DNA of 55,415 nt from Phoronis australis (GCA_002633005.1 NMRA01000157.1:679192-734606); one strand, 5' to 3'; counted from the stretch's first letter, positions 30,701 through 40,030 are shown. Notes: a model not told the origin generated them from the sequence alone. Program-made: numbers and translations.

Positions 30701-33247
30701 CAGGCATACAAACCAGAGTTAGAACAACTAATAAGGTTAAGGTATAACTAAAAGAAGGAAAAAGAGGAGGCTGTGTGGCCTTGTGGTTTGAATGTCTGTC
30801 TCCTGTTCACAAGGTTGTAGGTTCGAATTCCACTGCTAGATTCTTGAATCAGGTCTTTATCTCCTCAGCTCATGTTACATTAGTTTATATGCCTATGTGT
30901 GTAATTTGTGTTTATCATTGAATTAAAAATGGATTCAAGTGATTGGTGCAATGGACATGACGGAGCGACCTGCTCATGTCTGATGCAATATGTATCAGAC
31001 CACTTGCATTATTCTGATGAACAAATGACACAAAAAAGTGGTTACTTATTTCTAAGTTGCCTTTGTGACACTGATTCCTGCTGTGGTCTTATTGATCTGC
31101 CGAATGCAACCTAATTGTTCCTTTTGACTTAAAAGAAGTAACTAGTGTTTGTTGTGTCAAATGAAATGTGAATATTATTCAAGAGCTTGTGCCCAGTTCC
31201 AATGTTTCCTTCTTCTCCACTACAGGTGGTCTTGACTATTTGTGAATGTTTCAAAGTAAAGCGGTTGAGTATTTTAAAAATCATGTTTTCTTATGTTGCT
31301 AAAGCATTCCTAGGACTATCTGGATAGCCAAATACATACAGAATAACAAAAGTATGTTCAAGGAATGCTTTTTTCTCAGTAACGTCAGGATTTTTCTGTT
31401 CTTGTTTGAATGACAGAGTGACCCTTAACTTTTGCTGTACTATGTTACAGGATTTCAATGCCCTCACCACGTATATGAACCAGTTTCCCAAAGAAAAGTT
31501 CCTAGAGGCAGTATCTGATTTCCATCTACTTATATACCTGGCCATGTGTGATGTGATGCCATTAAGGGTAAGCATCTTGCTGTTCTAGTCTTACATTCTA
31601 TTTCCTGTAGTCTGTGTCACATGACTTTACTGTCATGGATTACATATTTTAACCACAGGATTCATTTCCACAGTAAACAAGTCTGCAACAATACTTGCAT
31701 TAGTGGACCTTAGGTTTCATTTTTGGTTAGAATCTGTTTATTGTGCTTCAGTTTCATTATGAAAACACTACACTTTGAGATTTGAGTATAGCTGGTCAGT
31801 TTGGTTCAAGGTTTTATGTGTTTCACACCATTCATCTGTGTTGTAGGATCACATGGACATGTTACTGGAGGCAGTAAAAACTAAGAGTGTTGAGGCCGCC
31901 CACCACTGGTCCAAGTGTGAACAGTGGGCAACATTGGAGCAGCTCATGCATCATAGTGGTGAGTCTCTCAACAAGGTTTTGTTGTTCAGTTTATCTATAT
32001 TCAGCCCTTATGTGGTGTTTAGAGCCTCATGCCTGTTGCCCAGATATACTGTTAGTTCAGTTTTGGCCAGTTATGTCATCTCTTGTATTTATCAATACTA
32101 CTGATGTTAAAAACCCCTCTTGTAGTGATATCTGTGAAACCAGTGTTTCAGCTCATGTTTTAGTGTTGATATTTTTGTTTTGGTTCTTAAATTCAGCAAT
32201 ATAGCATTCCTGATTACGCATGATAACACAGTGCATCAAATGACATTCATTGACTGAATTAGGAGGTATTTCTGATCTTGTGAACAGCTGTTTGGTTGTT
32301 ATTGCATGAGGCCATGATTGACACATAAAATGACCAGCCAGGTGAAGACAAACTATTCACCTTGACACATAAAATGACCAGCCAGGTGAAGACAACCTAT
32401 TCACGTTGGTCTCGAGATAACAAACTGTCATTCTTCCCAAGCCCATAAATTACTTCTAATCTGACTTTAAACTTTATAGTTAAATCATTTTTTATCAAAA
32501 AAACGTTTCTTTTGAGAAATTATATTTATAACAGTGTAATATGTAAAGTCGATTAAATACACGACACTTGTCGTTACTAACAATCTTTATTCTGTTCCGT
32601 TCGTATCCTCAGAAGGGAATAAAGATTGTTATTAACGACAAGTGTCGTGTAATCAATTTTGCATATCAGAAAACTTGCTCCCTGGGAGTACAGCCAGCAG
32701 TGCAATAGCTAAATTCTGACTGGTCGCTATTACTCGCAGACACTTCAGCAGGCGCAGGCAAATCTTGTAGTGATTATGGTACTGATGTCTAGGCACTCTG
32801 GCATCTCTTACATTTTAGCTTAAACTTGTACAAGTTTTCTTTTGTTTCTTATGAGTAAGTGTCTCGTTTTAGTCAATTGTTTGATAATGACTTCTGGATG
32901 ACATTATCCAAAGAAGTGCTCTTCACGTACAGTTGTTTTACTTGTGATGTGAATAATAGGACACCAGTTATTGCAACATGTTCATGGTGTCACAGTATTA
33001 AATTCCCTACCGCCAACCTATTTTGTCTTATGTGTGAGATTTCTAAATATCATTTCACAACCGTAAACATTTTCATATTCCAGTGCCATCACCTACTCCA
33101 GCAGCAAGTTCAAACCAGTTTGTTGGTCCCAATGCCTCACCACTGCCCCCTATTGGTAGTTCTACATCATTATGGACTTGCAGCCATTGCACATACATCA
33201 ACCAGCCAGCTCACCAGAATTGTGACATGTGCGGACTACCCAAGTAG
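15757..33247 (+). CDS. NPLOC4: NPL4 homologue, p97/VCP ubiquitin cofactor
   Basis: NPL4 pairs with UFD1 on the p97/VCP ATPase to extract ubiquitinated proteins, for example in ER-associated degradation. Visible exons: 15757-15840, 16037-16149, 24686-24892, 25436-25484, 26115-26209, 26435-26558, 27269-27448, 27932-28093, 29184-29310, 29874-30034, 30484-30654, 31451-31567, 31847-31958, 33084-33247. All are GT-AG and in frame, giving 621 residues; human NPLOC4 is about 608. In order: the N-terminal UBX-like fold ([14 protein letters not shown]), the NPL4 zinc motifs ([16 protein letters not shown]), the MPN-like core ([34 protein letters not shown]), and a C-terminal NZF finger ([15 protein letters not shown]). 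The exon carrying the start codon is not visible and must lie upstream in phase 0. The third visible intron is 8.5 kb and full of transposons. The last finger has Thr-Tyr where vertebrates have Thr-Phe at the ubiquitin contact. Confidence 0.97.
16455..17270. mobile_element. Harbinger-type MITE in an NPLOC4 intron
   Basis: The ends are inverted repeats beginning GGGCTGTTCCAG at 16455 and ending CTGGAACAGCCC at 17270. The similarity extends inward through AAAATC and a GGGAGGGGGG run. Both ends are flanked by TAA (16452-16454 and 17271-17273), the 3-bp target duplication typical of PIF/Harbinger. The 816-bp interior has no transposase-like frame, so it is a non-autonomous copy. It lies between the second and third visible NPLOC4 exons. 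Confidence 0.75.
17281..18060. repeat. Probable composite repeat with promoter-like motifs
   Basis: A poly-T run is followed by sequence with internally repeated phrases, such as two copies of TTTTCGAGTTATTT and repeated AAGATGGCGG. It holds ETS-type sites (CCGGAAG at 17506-17512 and 17703-17709; ACTTCCGG at 17541-17548), YY1-type sites (AAGATGGCGG at 17400-17409, 17552-17561 and 17718-17727) and an NRF1 site at 17575-17586. Either it is a dispersed repeat or an internal promoter of NPLOC4. No ORF is assigned. Confidence 0.4.
18130..18420. repeat. Imperfect tandem duplication rich in TCA/TCG triplets
   Basis: Two units of about 158 bp, starting near 18147 and 18305, share TTCGTCAT, TTGTTCATC, CGCCACCA, CATATTCGTCATCATC and TTAATTTCGCCAAG blocks. 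Within each unit are runs of CATCATC and CGTCATCAT. No coding function is apparent; a reverse-strand reading would be an Asp-rich low-complexity stretch. Confidence 0.6.
18640..18787. repeat. Foldback element, interrupted by a later transposon
   Basis: The left arm (about 18640-18706) and right arm (about 18730-18787) are inverted copies: GAGTCTGGTGAGCCTTTGG on the left matches CCAAAGGCTCACCAGACTC on the right with few changes around it. The loop is about 25 nt and contains CTTCTTCAG. The right arm appears to continue past the 4.86-kb transposon at 23658. Confidence 0.65.
19457..19753 (-). CDS. Unknown basic ORF inside the transposon
   Basis: A 98-codon minus-strand frame starts [18 protein letters not shown] and is strongly basic up to [19 protein letters not shown] donor-like site near 19560 would end an exon there, and ACAG/GTGTCC just downstream resembles an acceptor. 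It has the same orientation as the THAP remnant and lies downstream of it, so it could be a later exon of the same decayed transposase gene. I recognise no domain, and chance in a GC-richer stretch is possible. Confidence 0.28.
   Translation of the reverse strand: MSSMFRKISAGKRLAKKTAQLSPGILKDRTAANSSYSVQLLSPDGVVSRYRNLKQRQRNETRRVRYNRVLIFILGYRCPPQNEFPTVIFYADSNVLVN
20746..21223. other. Assembly gap of 478 N
   Basis: Unresolved bases within the transposon in the NPLOC4 intron. Open frames across it are artefacts. It may hide part of the transposon's coding region. Confidence 0.99.
21606..21760 (+). pseudogene. Short coding-like fragment with a [12 protein letters not shown] motif
   Basis: The frame reads [20 protein letters not shown] then [13 protein letters not shown]. 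The aromatic-acidic 'YxFEPEYSxEE' phrase precedes the Cys-rich P2X7-like domain found in many invertebrate orphan proteins, but no Cys-rich domain follows here. It is therefore at best a remnant, and the family assignment comes from memory of the motif only. Confidence 0.25.
21804..21992 (-). pseudogene. Degenerate THAP zinc-finger domain
   Basis: Starting at the ATG at 21992, the frame reads [20 protein letters not shown] then [19 protein letters not shown]. This matches the THAP pattern: an early Cys pair, a SFFRLP core and an invariant Trp in the RKW segment. The second Cys of the pair is replaced by Trp, and the terminal Cys-x-x-His pair is absent (the frame ends EHLLA-stop), so zinc binding is lost. 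THAP modules are DNA-binding domains of P-element-type transposases and of host THAP proteins. Its position inside a TIR-bounded element favours the former. Confidence 0.6.
23321..23350. promoter_or_regulatory. Triple TATGACG repeat with a perfect CRE
   Basis: Three 10-bp units of the form xxxTATGACG lie in tandem. The junction of units two and three creates TGACGTCA (23336-23343), the full CREB/ATF palindrome. An octamer-like ATTTGCAT follows near 23368. It lies near the right end of the 4.86-kb transposon, so it may be the element's own regulatory sequence. Confidence 0.4.
24686..24892 (+). CDS. NPLOC4: NPLOC4 third visible exon, start-of-core linker
   Basis: This exon follows the 8.5-kb intron and completes the UBX-like domain ([11 protein letters not shown]; vertebrate HGDLLFLFPSS). 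It then encodes a Ser/Thr-rich linker ([20 protein letters not shown]) and leads to the zinc region ([13 protein letters not shown]). The reading frame runs into TAG in genomic sequence; the true donor is AATA/GTAGGG, which restores Tyr with the T of the next exon to give EQYCRHGP. Confidence 0.93.
26937..27125. repeat. Imperfect foldback repeat in an NPLOC4 intron
   Basis: AAATTCATAAGTAAATAAAA on the left pairs imperfectly with TTTTACTTTTATGAACTTAA on the right. The centre holds TGATAAAGAG and CTCGAAACGTAG, similar in character to the centre of the foldback at 51907-52041 (CTTTATCG, GACGTTTCG). No coding content. Confidence 0.45.
28272..28380. repeat. Imperfect inverted repeat in an NPLOC4 intron
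   Basis: GGTTAACGTGCTGTGTTAGC on the left matches, inverted, the TAACACAC and AACACGTGTAGTTTAAC blocks on the right. Between them lie two TCGGC-containing stretches. It is a small palindromic repeat of MITE-like design; no target duplication was resolved. Confidence 0.4.
30769..30836 (+). repeat. tRNA-derived SINE head, copy 4
   Basis: TGGCCTTGTGG at 30776-30786 fits an A box, and GGTTCGAATTC at 30820-30830 is a near-perfect B box at tRNA spacing. A non-tRNA tail follows. It lies in an NPLOC4 intron on the gene's own strand. It lacks a well-paired acceptor stem, so it is a SINE or tRNA pseudogene. Confidence 0.6.
31282..31351 (+). repeat. Dispersed repeat, copy 1
   Basis: TTTTCTTATG, CTAGGACTAT, GGATAGCCAAATACAT and AGTAACAAAA-like blocks recur in the same order at 39131-39202. 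This copy lies in an NPLOC4 intron. No function is visible. Confidence 0.6.
32318..32404 (+). repeat. 44-bp unit repeated in tandem twice
   Basis: Two nearly identical units begin TTGACACATAAAATGACC at 32318 and 32362, with one substitution in GACAA(A/C)CTATTCAC. It is a simple recent duplication in the last NPLOC4 intron. Confidence 0.85.
32559..32650. repeat. Near-perfect 34-bp hairpin in the last NPLOC4 intron
   Basis: The left arm 32559-32592 (starts ACACGACACTTGTCGTTA) and right arm 32617-32650 are reverse complements with a single mismatch around a 24-nt loop containing CCTCAGAAGG. Flanking GATTA and TAATC extend the symmetry. It is a foldback element; in a transcript it would form a long stem. 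Confidence 0.8.
33084..33247 (+). CDS. NPLOC4: NPLOC4 last exon with NZF finger
   Basis: The exon encodes a Pro/Ser-rich linker and then the NZF module W-T-C-x2-C-T-Y-x9-C-x2-C, ending LPK-stop at 33245-33247. In vertebrate NPLOC4 the Thr-Phe pair after the second Cys contacts the Ile44 patch of ubiquitin; here it is Thr-Tyr, a conservative change likely to keep binding. All four zinc Cys are present. Confidence 0.95.
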
Positions 33248-34069
33248 TATCGACTATGCTTCTGTGCCTAGCCAAGATAACTGTACAATGTGATACCTCT
33301 CCAGTTGTGCTTTTTTCCTGTATATTTTAGCTGACACCTTTCTGAAAGAAATGTACTGACAATGAATTGTTACCTGCCCAATCCTGTAGTTGTTATTTAT
33401 ATCCTGGACTATTTATGATTCTGTTACTGGCTCTGCTCTGTATGCTTTTTGTTGTGTTTCACTTAGCCTCACTCTCTTCATTATGAAAAAAGTAAATTTC
33501 TATTGCCGTTGGTGCTAATTTCTCTGCATCTTTGGTCCAAGAAAATGTTTTTATCAGTCTTTTGAAGTGTTTTTGTGTCTGTGCACACAACTTACAGACG
33601 AGAGTGTGCCAGAAATACCACCCATTATACACCTAATTGTTCAGAGGGTTTGAAAAACATGCTTATACTGAAAGCCTCATGAGCAAAAAAAACACTTGCA
33701 CAGCATTTGAACTTTTAGACATCTGAATTTTGGAAACAGTCGGCACTCCAGTATTTTAGGAACCAGTTTTCTCCACTGAATAGAGGGCATCAAACTGGTT
33801 CTCAAAATCGGGGATTCCTTATTGCCTTAATTTGTACAGTGCTCCTGCTGGTAGTATGGCCCTGGTGTTATCAAGTAGTGGTGGTTGTTTATTAAGTTGA
33901 AAGGTGTAGTGGAAATTTCTTAGAGAAATTTACAATATAGTTCATGATGACAGTAAAGAAACAAAGAACTCTTATGCACAACACTGTTACACATTTTACA
34001 CAGCCCTCATGCATGTAGCCATTTAACCCATTGTTAATATATGAACCTCATGTTGTGATTTAAAATAAA
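33248..34069 (+). terminator. NPLOC4: NPLOC4 3' UTR with poly(A) signal
   Basis: Non-coding after the stop. AATAAA at 34064-34069 is the first strong polyadenylation signal, followed by a T-rich GTCTC region as expected downstream. Another AATAAA lies near 34838 and could serve a longer form. Confidence 0.6.
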
Positions 34070-36870
34070 ACATTCTTTTTGTCTCAGATTTCTGTCTTTT
34101 CTTCTTAAGTAACCTGCTGCTGCATCAATGACCAAATTACACCTATAATGTTGAGGGAAACCCCAGTTTACCTAGTACATGCTTATTGCAGTGAATTTTC
34201 AATTGAAAGTTGCTGGTGCAATTGTTATGTAGTTGTGCCCTTGACCAAAACACATAGCCTGCCTTGCTTCTGTCTAGAAGCTCCAGCCATGTTGTGAAGG
34301 ACCCTGGGACTGACAAGGTCCCTGTCTATAGGTCTTGAAAGACTCGTGGGCTTGTGCTGTGGATACCTGAGTGGGCTTGTGCTTTGGATACCTGAGTTAG
34401 CAATCGGCCCAAATGAGGCTGAATGCTCATGAAAATGTACTCTTTACCCGGAGAAGATCCTCGGACTGCGGTTGGGCAAAACAGTTTAAAACTGTAGTTT
34501 TGCAAAACTGAAGACCAGCCTTGGCTCCCTGATTCCCTGGTGGGTAGAACTTGAGTTTGTTTTTAATCGGTGTCACAACTATAAAAAATGAAGAGTGCTA
34601 CTGAATAGTTTAAGTGTAGAGGGGTATCTGTAAAATGAAGAAGTGACTGAGTAAAAAATAGGTTTTGCAAAATTATGTGCTTCACGATCTCTCTGATTAT
34701 GTCTACAAAGACAAGTGCTGTAATGCGAAATTAATCAAAACCTCAGGTAGCGGCAATGTACATGTGCTTAATATTCCATGAAGTTCTGTTGAACGCCACA
34801 AGGTCTGTCACTTAAATCTTTGTGTTTCGTTATAATAAAGTCTAGTTTAACTAACCGTCTATTTTTTACTGATCATTATAACAAAAAGAAAAGTAAGACG
34901 TCTCTTTTGCACATGTATGGATTATTGCTATGATAAGACAATTTGGTTGTAGTGGCACTGATTTAATTGATTATTTTGAAAACGGATATTTCGAGAAACA
35001 TGTACTTTGGATAACTAGAATTTGCAACCATCTTCATAACATCCAATGTCTTTGGTTAGCGGATCGACGTGAATTTACATTTTTCATGAAGATATAACGG
35101 TGATCACCAAGGGTGATAAGGTAATCGCAACTCTTCCGAATTCCGAAATCAACTAAGTCCAAGATCGGTTGCACCTCTCATCCGAATGACGACTGTTGCA
35201 TTCAGTCCCGACGTACGCTTTTGATTTTTGAGACAAGTTAACATCTGTAATAGGTCGGAGCTTTCATTTGATTTTGTTTCAAGAACAAATGCGAAAGCAT
35301 TGCTGGGAGAAATATGGTGCAGGATCGCTGTAACGGCTGGTGCATAATACATTTGATTTCTTATATCAAGGCATGCACGTGTACGAATCTTGCACTGACT
35401 AGGCCTCAAATATATCTACTTATCTGGCTTGTAAATTTTGAAAAAAAATTCATTAGTTTGTGAGTAGCTTCTTTACTGAAGAGACGTTGTTTATCCTACA
35501 TCTAAATATGTGCATGCCAGTGACGCCCTACATAAAGCCCCATGCGGGTCTTTTGTTGTCATCGATTGCCATTTATGTCTGTGCAAGTACGGTATGCGTT
35601 TCAGTGAAATTTCATAGACCGACATCAGTTTTTGTTGGATTTTCGAGTGAAACAATATAGTATCAAAATTACACTCCACCGCAATGTTGATTTAAAGTTT
35701 GAATTTGACCTCTGGCATCGATCCCGTTAAACTTATTGGTGGTCCTTCAAAAGTCTAGTGACGACACCTGTATGTATTTAATATTTCTTTATTCTTCCGA
35801 ATTTTGCCCGTAGATCTACTTTCGGAGTCACGAATAAAAATGTCTACAGTTTGCAGGGATTCTCAAACTGAATTTAGCGTTAGTGAGCCTGTGTGAATCA
35901 AATACACACGGAGCGTTACGAGAATCGGGACATGGTTCGGCTGATTTCAGCTCGGCTTATTAAATCTAACAAAAGGTGTCATCCGTGTGATAAACTACAT
36001 GCGAGTTGGATAATACAGAAATAAAGTTTGGTTGATATGTTTGTTACTTCTAGCCCAGTGACAGAAACTCAAACGAGATAGGATCACAGTATGCTCTGCG
36101 GTTTTTCTTTTTTTTGAATTATTCGAGTAATAAACATGTCCGTTATTTAGTGTGGATATTCCCTTCAGGTGCATGCACATTAACTTTGAATCAGACCAAT
36201 TAAGGTTCATTTATTTCGGCTTCTGTTGGAGCAGGTTCTCACTCACCATAAAATGACGTTGTAACGTTCTGTTGGTCATTCTTCTTTATCCAAACAAAAG
36301 TGCAGAATGCCGATATCCGAGCACATTGCTATGTGGCCAACTCTACGATAACTTTTTATATAACCTAAATGCATGTGAACTTTAGCGTATCTCCCTAGTA
36401 TGATGACGCACGGTTTTGTTTTATTAGTTAAAACAGCTCTAGGAAACGGGCGTATTTGGTCACCTTCCCTACCAATTATCTAAAACAAATATAACCATGA
36501 CTGAAACGAATGCACACACGACTGGTGCCCGATAGAACTTGATTTGTTGCCACGGCTGATCTATGCTCAAAAATGAATGTGCCTGATAGGGTGTTTTATT
36601 GAACACACGTGAAGTTTTGAAAAAAGCGACAATTTATTGCTACTGAATTTTTAACTCACGTTTTTAAAACTAATATTCAAATTTTTAATACTTTCCACAC
36701 ACCTGAAGGTCAGCGCCAAACATTTGCAAATCCTTTAATTAAGACCAAGATTTATATTTCACGAAGCATCAATGATGTATTGACCATGTTTATGTCATTA
36801 GCTTTGCGTCATTGACTTTCAAAGACCATTGTCAGAATATAGCCTGACAGTATTTTTAGTTGTATTGTTT
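34070..36870. other. Intergenic, little recognisable
   Basis: A 25-bp unit (GTGGGCTTGTGCTGTGGATA...) is duplicated in tandem at 34346-34395. A minus-strand frame of 86 codons at 35409-35149 has no recognisable domain. No exon with both splice sites, RNA gene or clear transposon end is seen. Confidence 0.4.
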
Positions 36871-36874
36871 TGTT

Positions 36875-37560
36875 TTGTTAATCTGTTTGATTGGCATGAC
36901 CCCTGAGTTAAGTACAATGATGATATAATTTGTTTTACTACAGAATAGTGTGGAACTTTCTAGTAGACCGAGTTCAATAGTGATGATGTAATTTGTTTAC
37001 TGCAGTATACTGCGGAACTTTCTAGAAAACTCTAGCATGACAGTGATTGATGCAGTCTGGAATATTCTAGAGACTAGTATGTGTTTGTAGAATGATTGGG
37101 TAGATTCAGAAAAGTTCTAGAATGTGCTTGAATTGATGAAAAGTTCCAGAATAATGCATTAGGCTATAAATACACAAGCACGGGTTTGTGTTAATCAGAT
37201 CACGTCAGTTCAAGAGAACATCAAGTCAGTTCATCAGAAGTTCAAGAAAGTTAACCAGGAGAACTACAGTTGAGTTGCAATGAAGAGAATCAGCAGTTAC
37301 AGCGATAGTCAATAGAGAGCCAGCTAAAGAGACAGCAGGTTATTGAATAGACGAGTGTAACCGTTGCTGAACGTGTCTCAGAAGTTCATCACTATGAAGT
37401 CAAGGCTTCGCAGCACTGGCTGGAGCATAGAACAGACATTACGTCGGACGTTTTGTTTGAGTAGGCTTGTGAACGTACGGTCGGGATTAATAAAAGATTA
37501 ACTCGAACCAGTCTTCAGTCAATCGTCGCACCGAAAGCTATTAGCACCGGTCTGTAACAA
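36875..37560 (+). promoter_or_regulatory. Heat-shock-type promoter, possible solo LTR
   Basis: Between 36953 and 37151 there are five TTCnnGAA or GAAnnTTC cores. One is a perfect three-unit heat shock element (GAACTTTCTAGAA, 37015-37027). They end 14 bp before TATAAATA at 37165-37172. A TTAATAAAAG poly(A)-type signal follows at 37489-37494, about 320 nt after the TATA box, and the segment ends near CTGTAACA at 37559. The first ATG downstream (37280) opens only a short frame, so no hsp gene is present. The order of enhancer, TATA and AATAAA with TGTTA...TAACA ends resembles an LTR; a heat-inducible non-coding RNA is the alternative. Ends are not proven by a target duplication. Confidence 0.5.
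36953..37151. promoter_or_regulatory. Cluster of heat shock elements
   Basis: Cores: 36953-36960 (GAACTTTC), 37015-37027 (GAA-CT-TTC-TA-GAA, perfect trimer), 37060-37072 (GAA-TA-TTC-TA-GAG), 37115-37122 (TTCTAGAA), 37144-37151 (TTCCAGAA). HSF trimers bind alternating nGAAn units. The first two sit in a local duplication of about 63 bp, so part of the cluster arose by tandem copying. Confidence 0.6.
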
Positions 37561-37689
37561 CCTGCGCCCACCCACACACGGGGAAAAACGTGACCACCAT
37601 TCGACTGAGGGGATGGACGCCTTTTTTTTCTAAAATTGCTTGACAAAAGGTTGCTGGTTAAGTCTCTCCTTAACAGCTCGGCGTATACT

Positions 37690-38480
37690 TAAACACTGCT
37701 ACCGATTGGTTTCCAACAACTAGTGGGATACGCCAAGGAGATATTTTGTCAGAACCTTTTGATTCGCCATTTATATTAAATATGGAAGCAAAATAAATAA
37801 AAAGTATAAGTAGCTATTTTACTTTATGCGGACGATCTTACCGGAAAACGATGTCAACCTGTAAATTATGTTCTGCAGTGGTGTCATGGGTGGTAGTTGC
37901 TTGACAAATGGAAGTAGAACTAATATTGCACATTTTTCAAATATTTCGGTTCCAGAATCTCATGTTTTGTTTAAGCTTGGAAACAGAGTTCTGAATTATG
38001 AGACAAAGTATAGAAATATCCTGGAGTGTACTTCAACTATTTTTTAAATTTCAATATCAGTTTTAACACGGACTGCGACGAGACTCAGCTGGAGTGGGAT
38101 TTGGTACGGTTTTATCGAAGTTTAAACCTAGCTAAGGATGTTGAATTATAATACTTCCAATATACAATGTATCATTGAGACGGATTTATCCTTGTTAATA
38201 CGGAGTATGTAGCTCGCGTTTGGGGATTTAATGATGATATGAACTACGAAGTTTTAAAACCTTGTCATGAGATATATCAATGCATTCACCGGTTCACATC
38301 TACTCATGATATGCAAGAGGACTTAGGATGGCTTCATACAAGCTTTGCAGTAGTTACTCATGTTCGAATTTAGGCTTTACTTATAGGCTTGGACTCACGG
38401 CAGCTCCGGACTTGAAAAAACAGCTTTTGTTCAGTCCGCACTGTGATGAAAATTTGACAATAGAACTGTGGTATATTTTT
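37690..38480 (+). pseudogene. Decayed LINE reverse transcriptase
   Basis: Three frames together show non-LTR reverse transcriptase order: TSGIRQGDILSEPF (from about 37719), then LYADDL with the catalytic YADD box at 37825-37836, then a thumb-like NGSRTNIAHFSNISV block from 37907, and a later VWGF...IHRFT...DLGW block near 38220-38330. The frame changes at least twice and in-frame stops occur, so it is inactive. The 5' part (endonuclease, start of RT) is missing. It lies just downstream of the heat-shock-type promoter; whether the two are related is unknown. Confidence 0.7.
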
Positions 38481-38499
38481 TTAGTTACGCAAGAGAATT

Positions 38500-40000
38500 T
38501 ATGACTTAATTCTTTTCAGTATTAAAGGAAGGTTGTAAAGGGTTGTCTTGAAATCAAAATCGAGAACTGGTAATGTTATTTAAAGATTGGGAAGTGAAGG
38601 TTTAATTGTATACCAAGAGTCCTGTCTTATTTCTAAGTTAAGATTTGCAACTCCATTGAAAAGCGCCATGATTTCTTGCCAAACTTAGCTTGACAGATAA
38701 TGCATCACTGGTGGTCACCATTCCCGGAGCTGAGATGATGAGCCGCGCTGTCCGCTCAGTGGGGTAGGGTACGGAGGGACCGTAGTTACTTCAGAGCATG
38801 AGACACTTTTTGGTACTTCTCTTAAAGCCTATTTTCAACGGTAACGCATGTAAATTTGGCTCCTACAGTATGTTAAGAGCATCGCTCTGAGCCTACTAGT
38901 GACATAAATTGCCAAATGTAACAGACTGTTAGGCGTATTGGCTTGCTCTTGTCTACGTCACTGCGAGAATCACCTTTGAATTCGAACAGCTGTGAAAAAC
39001 TCCCGCACGCAATGGTGTACTATTCAGACCCCTTTTGTAGCTTGTTCTGGGATCTCGCGGTGACGCAACACGGCTCGAAAAGGCAACTTCACTTATCATT
39101 TGACGGGCTTACACTTGCGTGATTGAACTCACGTTTTCTTATTTTACTGAGGCTTTTCTAGGACTATGTGGTTAGCCAAATACATCTAAAGTAGCAAAAT
39201 TTCGTTGAAGTTAGGCTTTAATGTCAAGACGATCTGAGCCAGAGAGCGGGTGAGTCGGCATTTGAGCTACGTAGTTCCAATGGGCTGGGTCGGTTACAGC
39301 TGTTTCAACTCGTTAACAATTCTTTGGAACTGCACTACAATTAAACAAAAAATCATTCAAACAATTAAATTTATTCATGTTTAAACAAAAATGACGACAG
39401 GCAACTCAGTGGTTATAAACGTATGACTAAACCCGTCACACTTCAACGATCACCATTGTTATTCACCAGCTCCGCTAAGGATACCTTTTGCACCTCATTA
39501 TTTGCTTTTTTTGGTTTCTCGGGGATGTTGTTCACACAAAAAATTTTAGCTGACAACGTAAACGTGACTGCATGGACGCATCCCACTGGCAGATTCATCG
39601 CGAATAGGATAGTGTTCCGTATGAGCTAGAACCGACTGCGCTGTGCAAAACTTAGGCTACGTTACGTGGTCAGATTGGAAAGCAGTTTTTGACTGCACCT
39701 CTATAAATTCCATCTAAATCTTCTATACACCATTCCTGGACCATCAGTCACCAAAAATTGAAAGGCCACTTTACAAAGACATACATTTATCCCGGCGCCG
39801 CGTTCGCATGGGTAATATACGCGCCAATGAAATTTAGGCCCTTGTTATCACTCCATGGTACCTGATCAAACGCCGAGGTCCTAGTGATAAGTTCGAGCGA
39901 GCACATAATTTTTGGACTAATTGTGTGCACCCAGTTTTAAAAAAATCGCGTGTGTGGGGGGGTAACATACTGAGCCCACAACAAAGCCGTCCGGCCCACA
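38500..40000. other. Intergenic, one dispersed repeat copy
   Basis: 39131-39202 is a second copy of the repeat at 31282-31351 (CTAGGACTAT, GGTTAGCCAAATACAT). Otherwise no exon, RNA gene or element end is recognised. Confidence 0.45.
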
Positions 40001-40015
40001 GGGTGTGGTCAATAG

Positions 40016-40030
40016 CTCCCCCTGGTGGAT
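40016..40030. promoter_or_regulatory. CTCF-core-like site upstream of E2F
   Basis: CTCCCCCTGGTGGAT reads ATCCACCAGGGGGAG on the minus strand and contains the CCACCAGGGGG core of CTCF sites. It lies about 0.77 kb before the E2F start codon. Single-site matches are common by chance, and CTCF function depends on the organism. Confidence 0.3.

Noticed and set aside
35149-35409. 86-codon minus-strand frame in the intergenic region
   Set aside because: No recognisable domain, no splice partners and no nearby promoter evidence.
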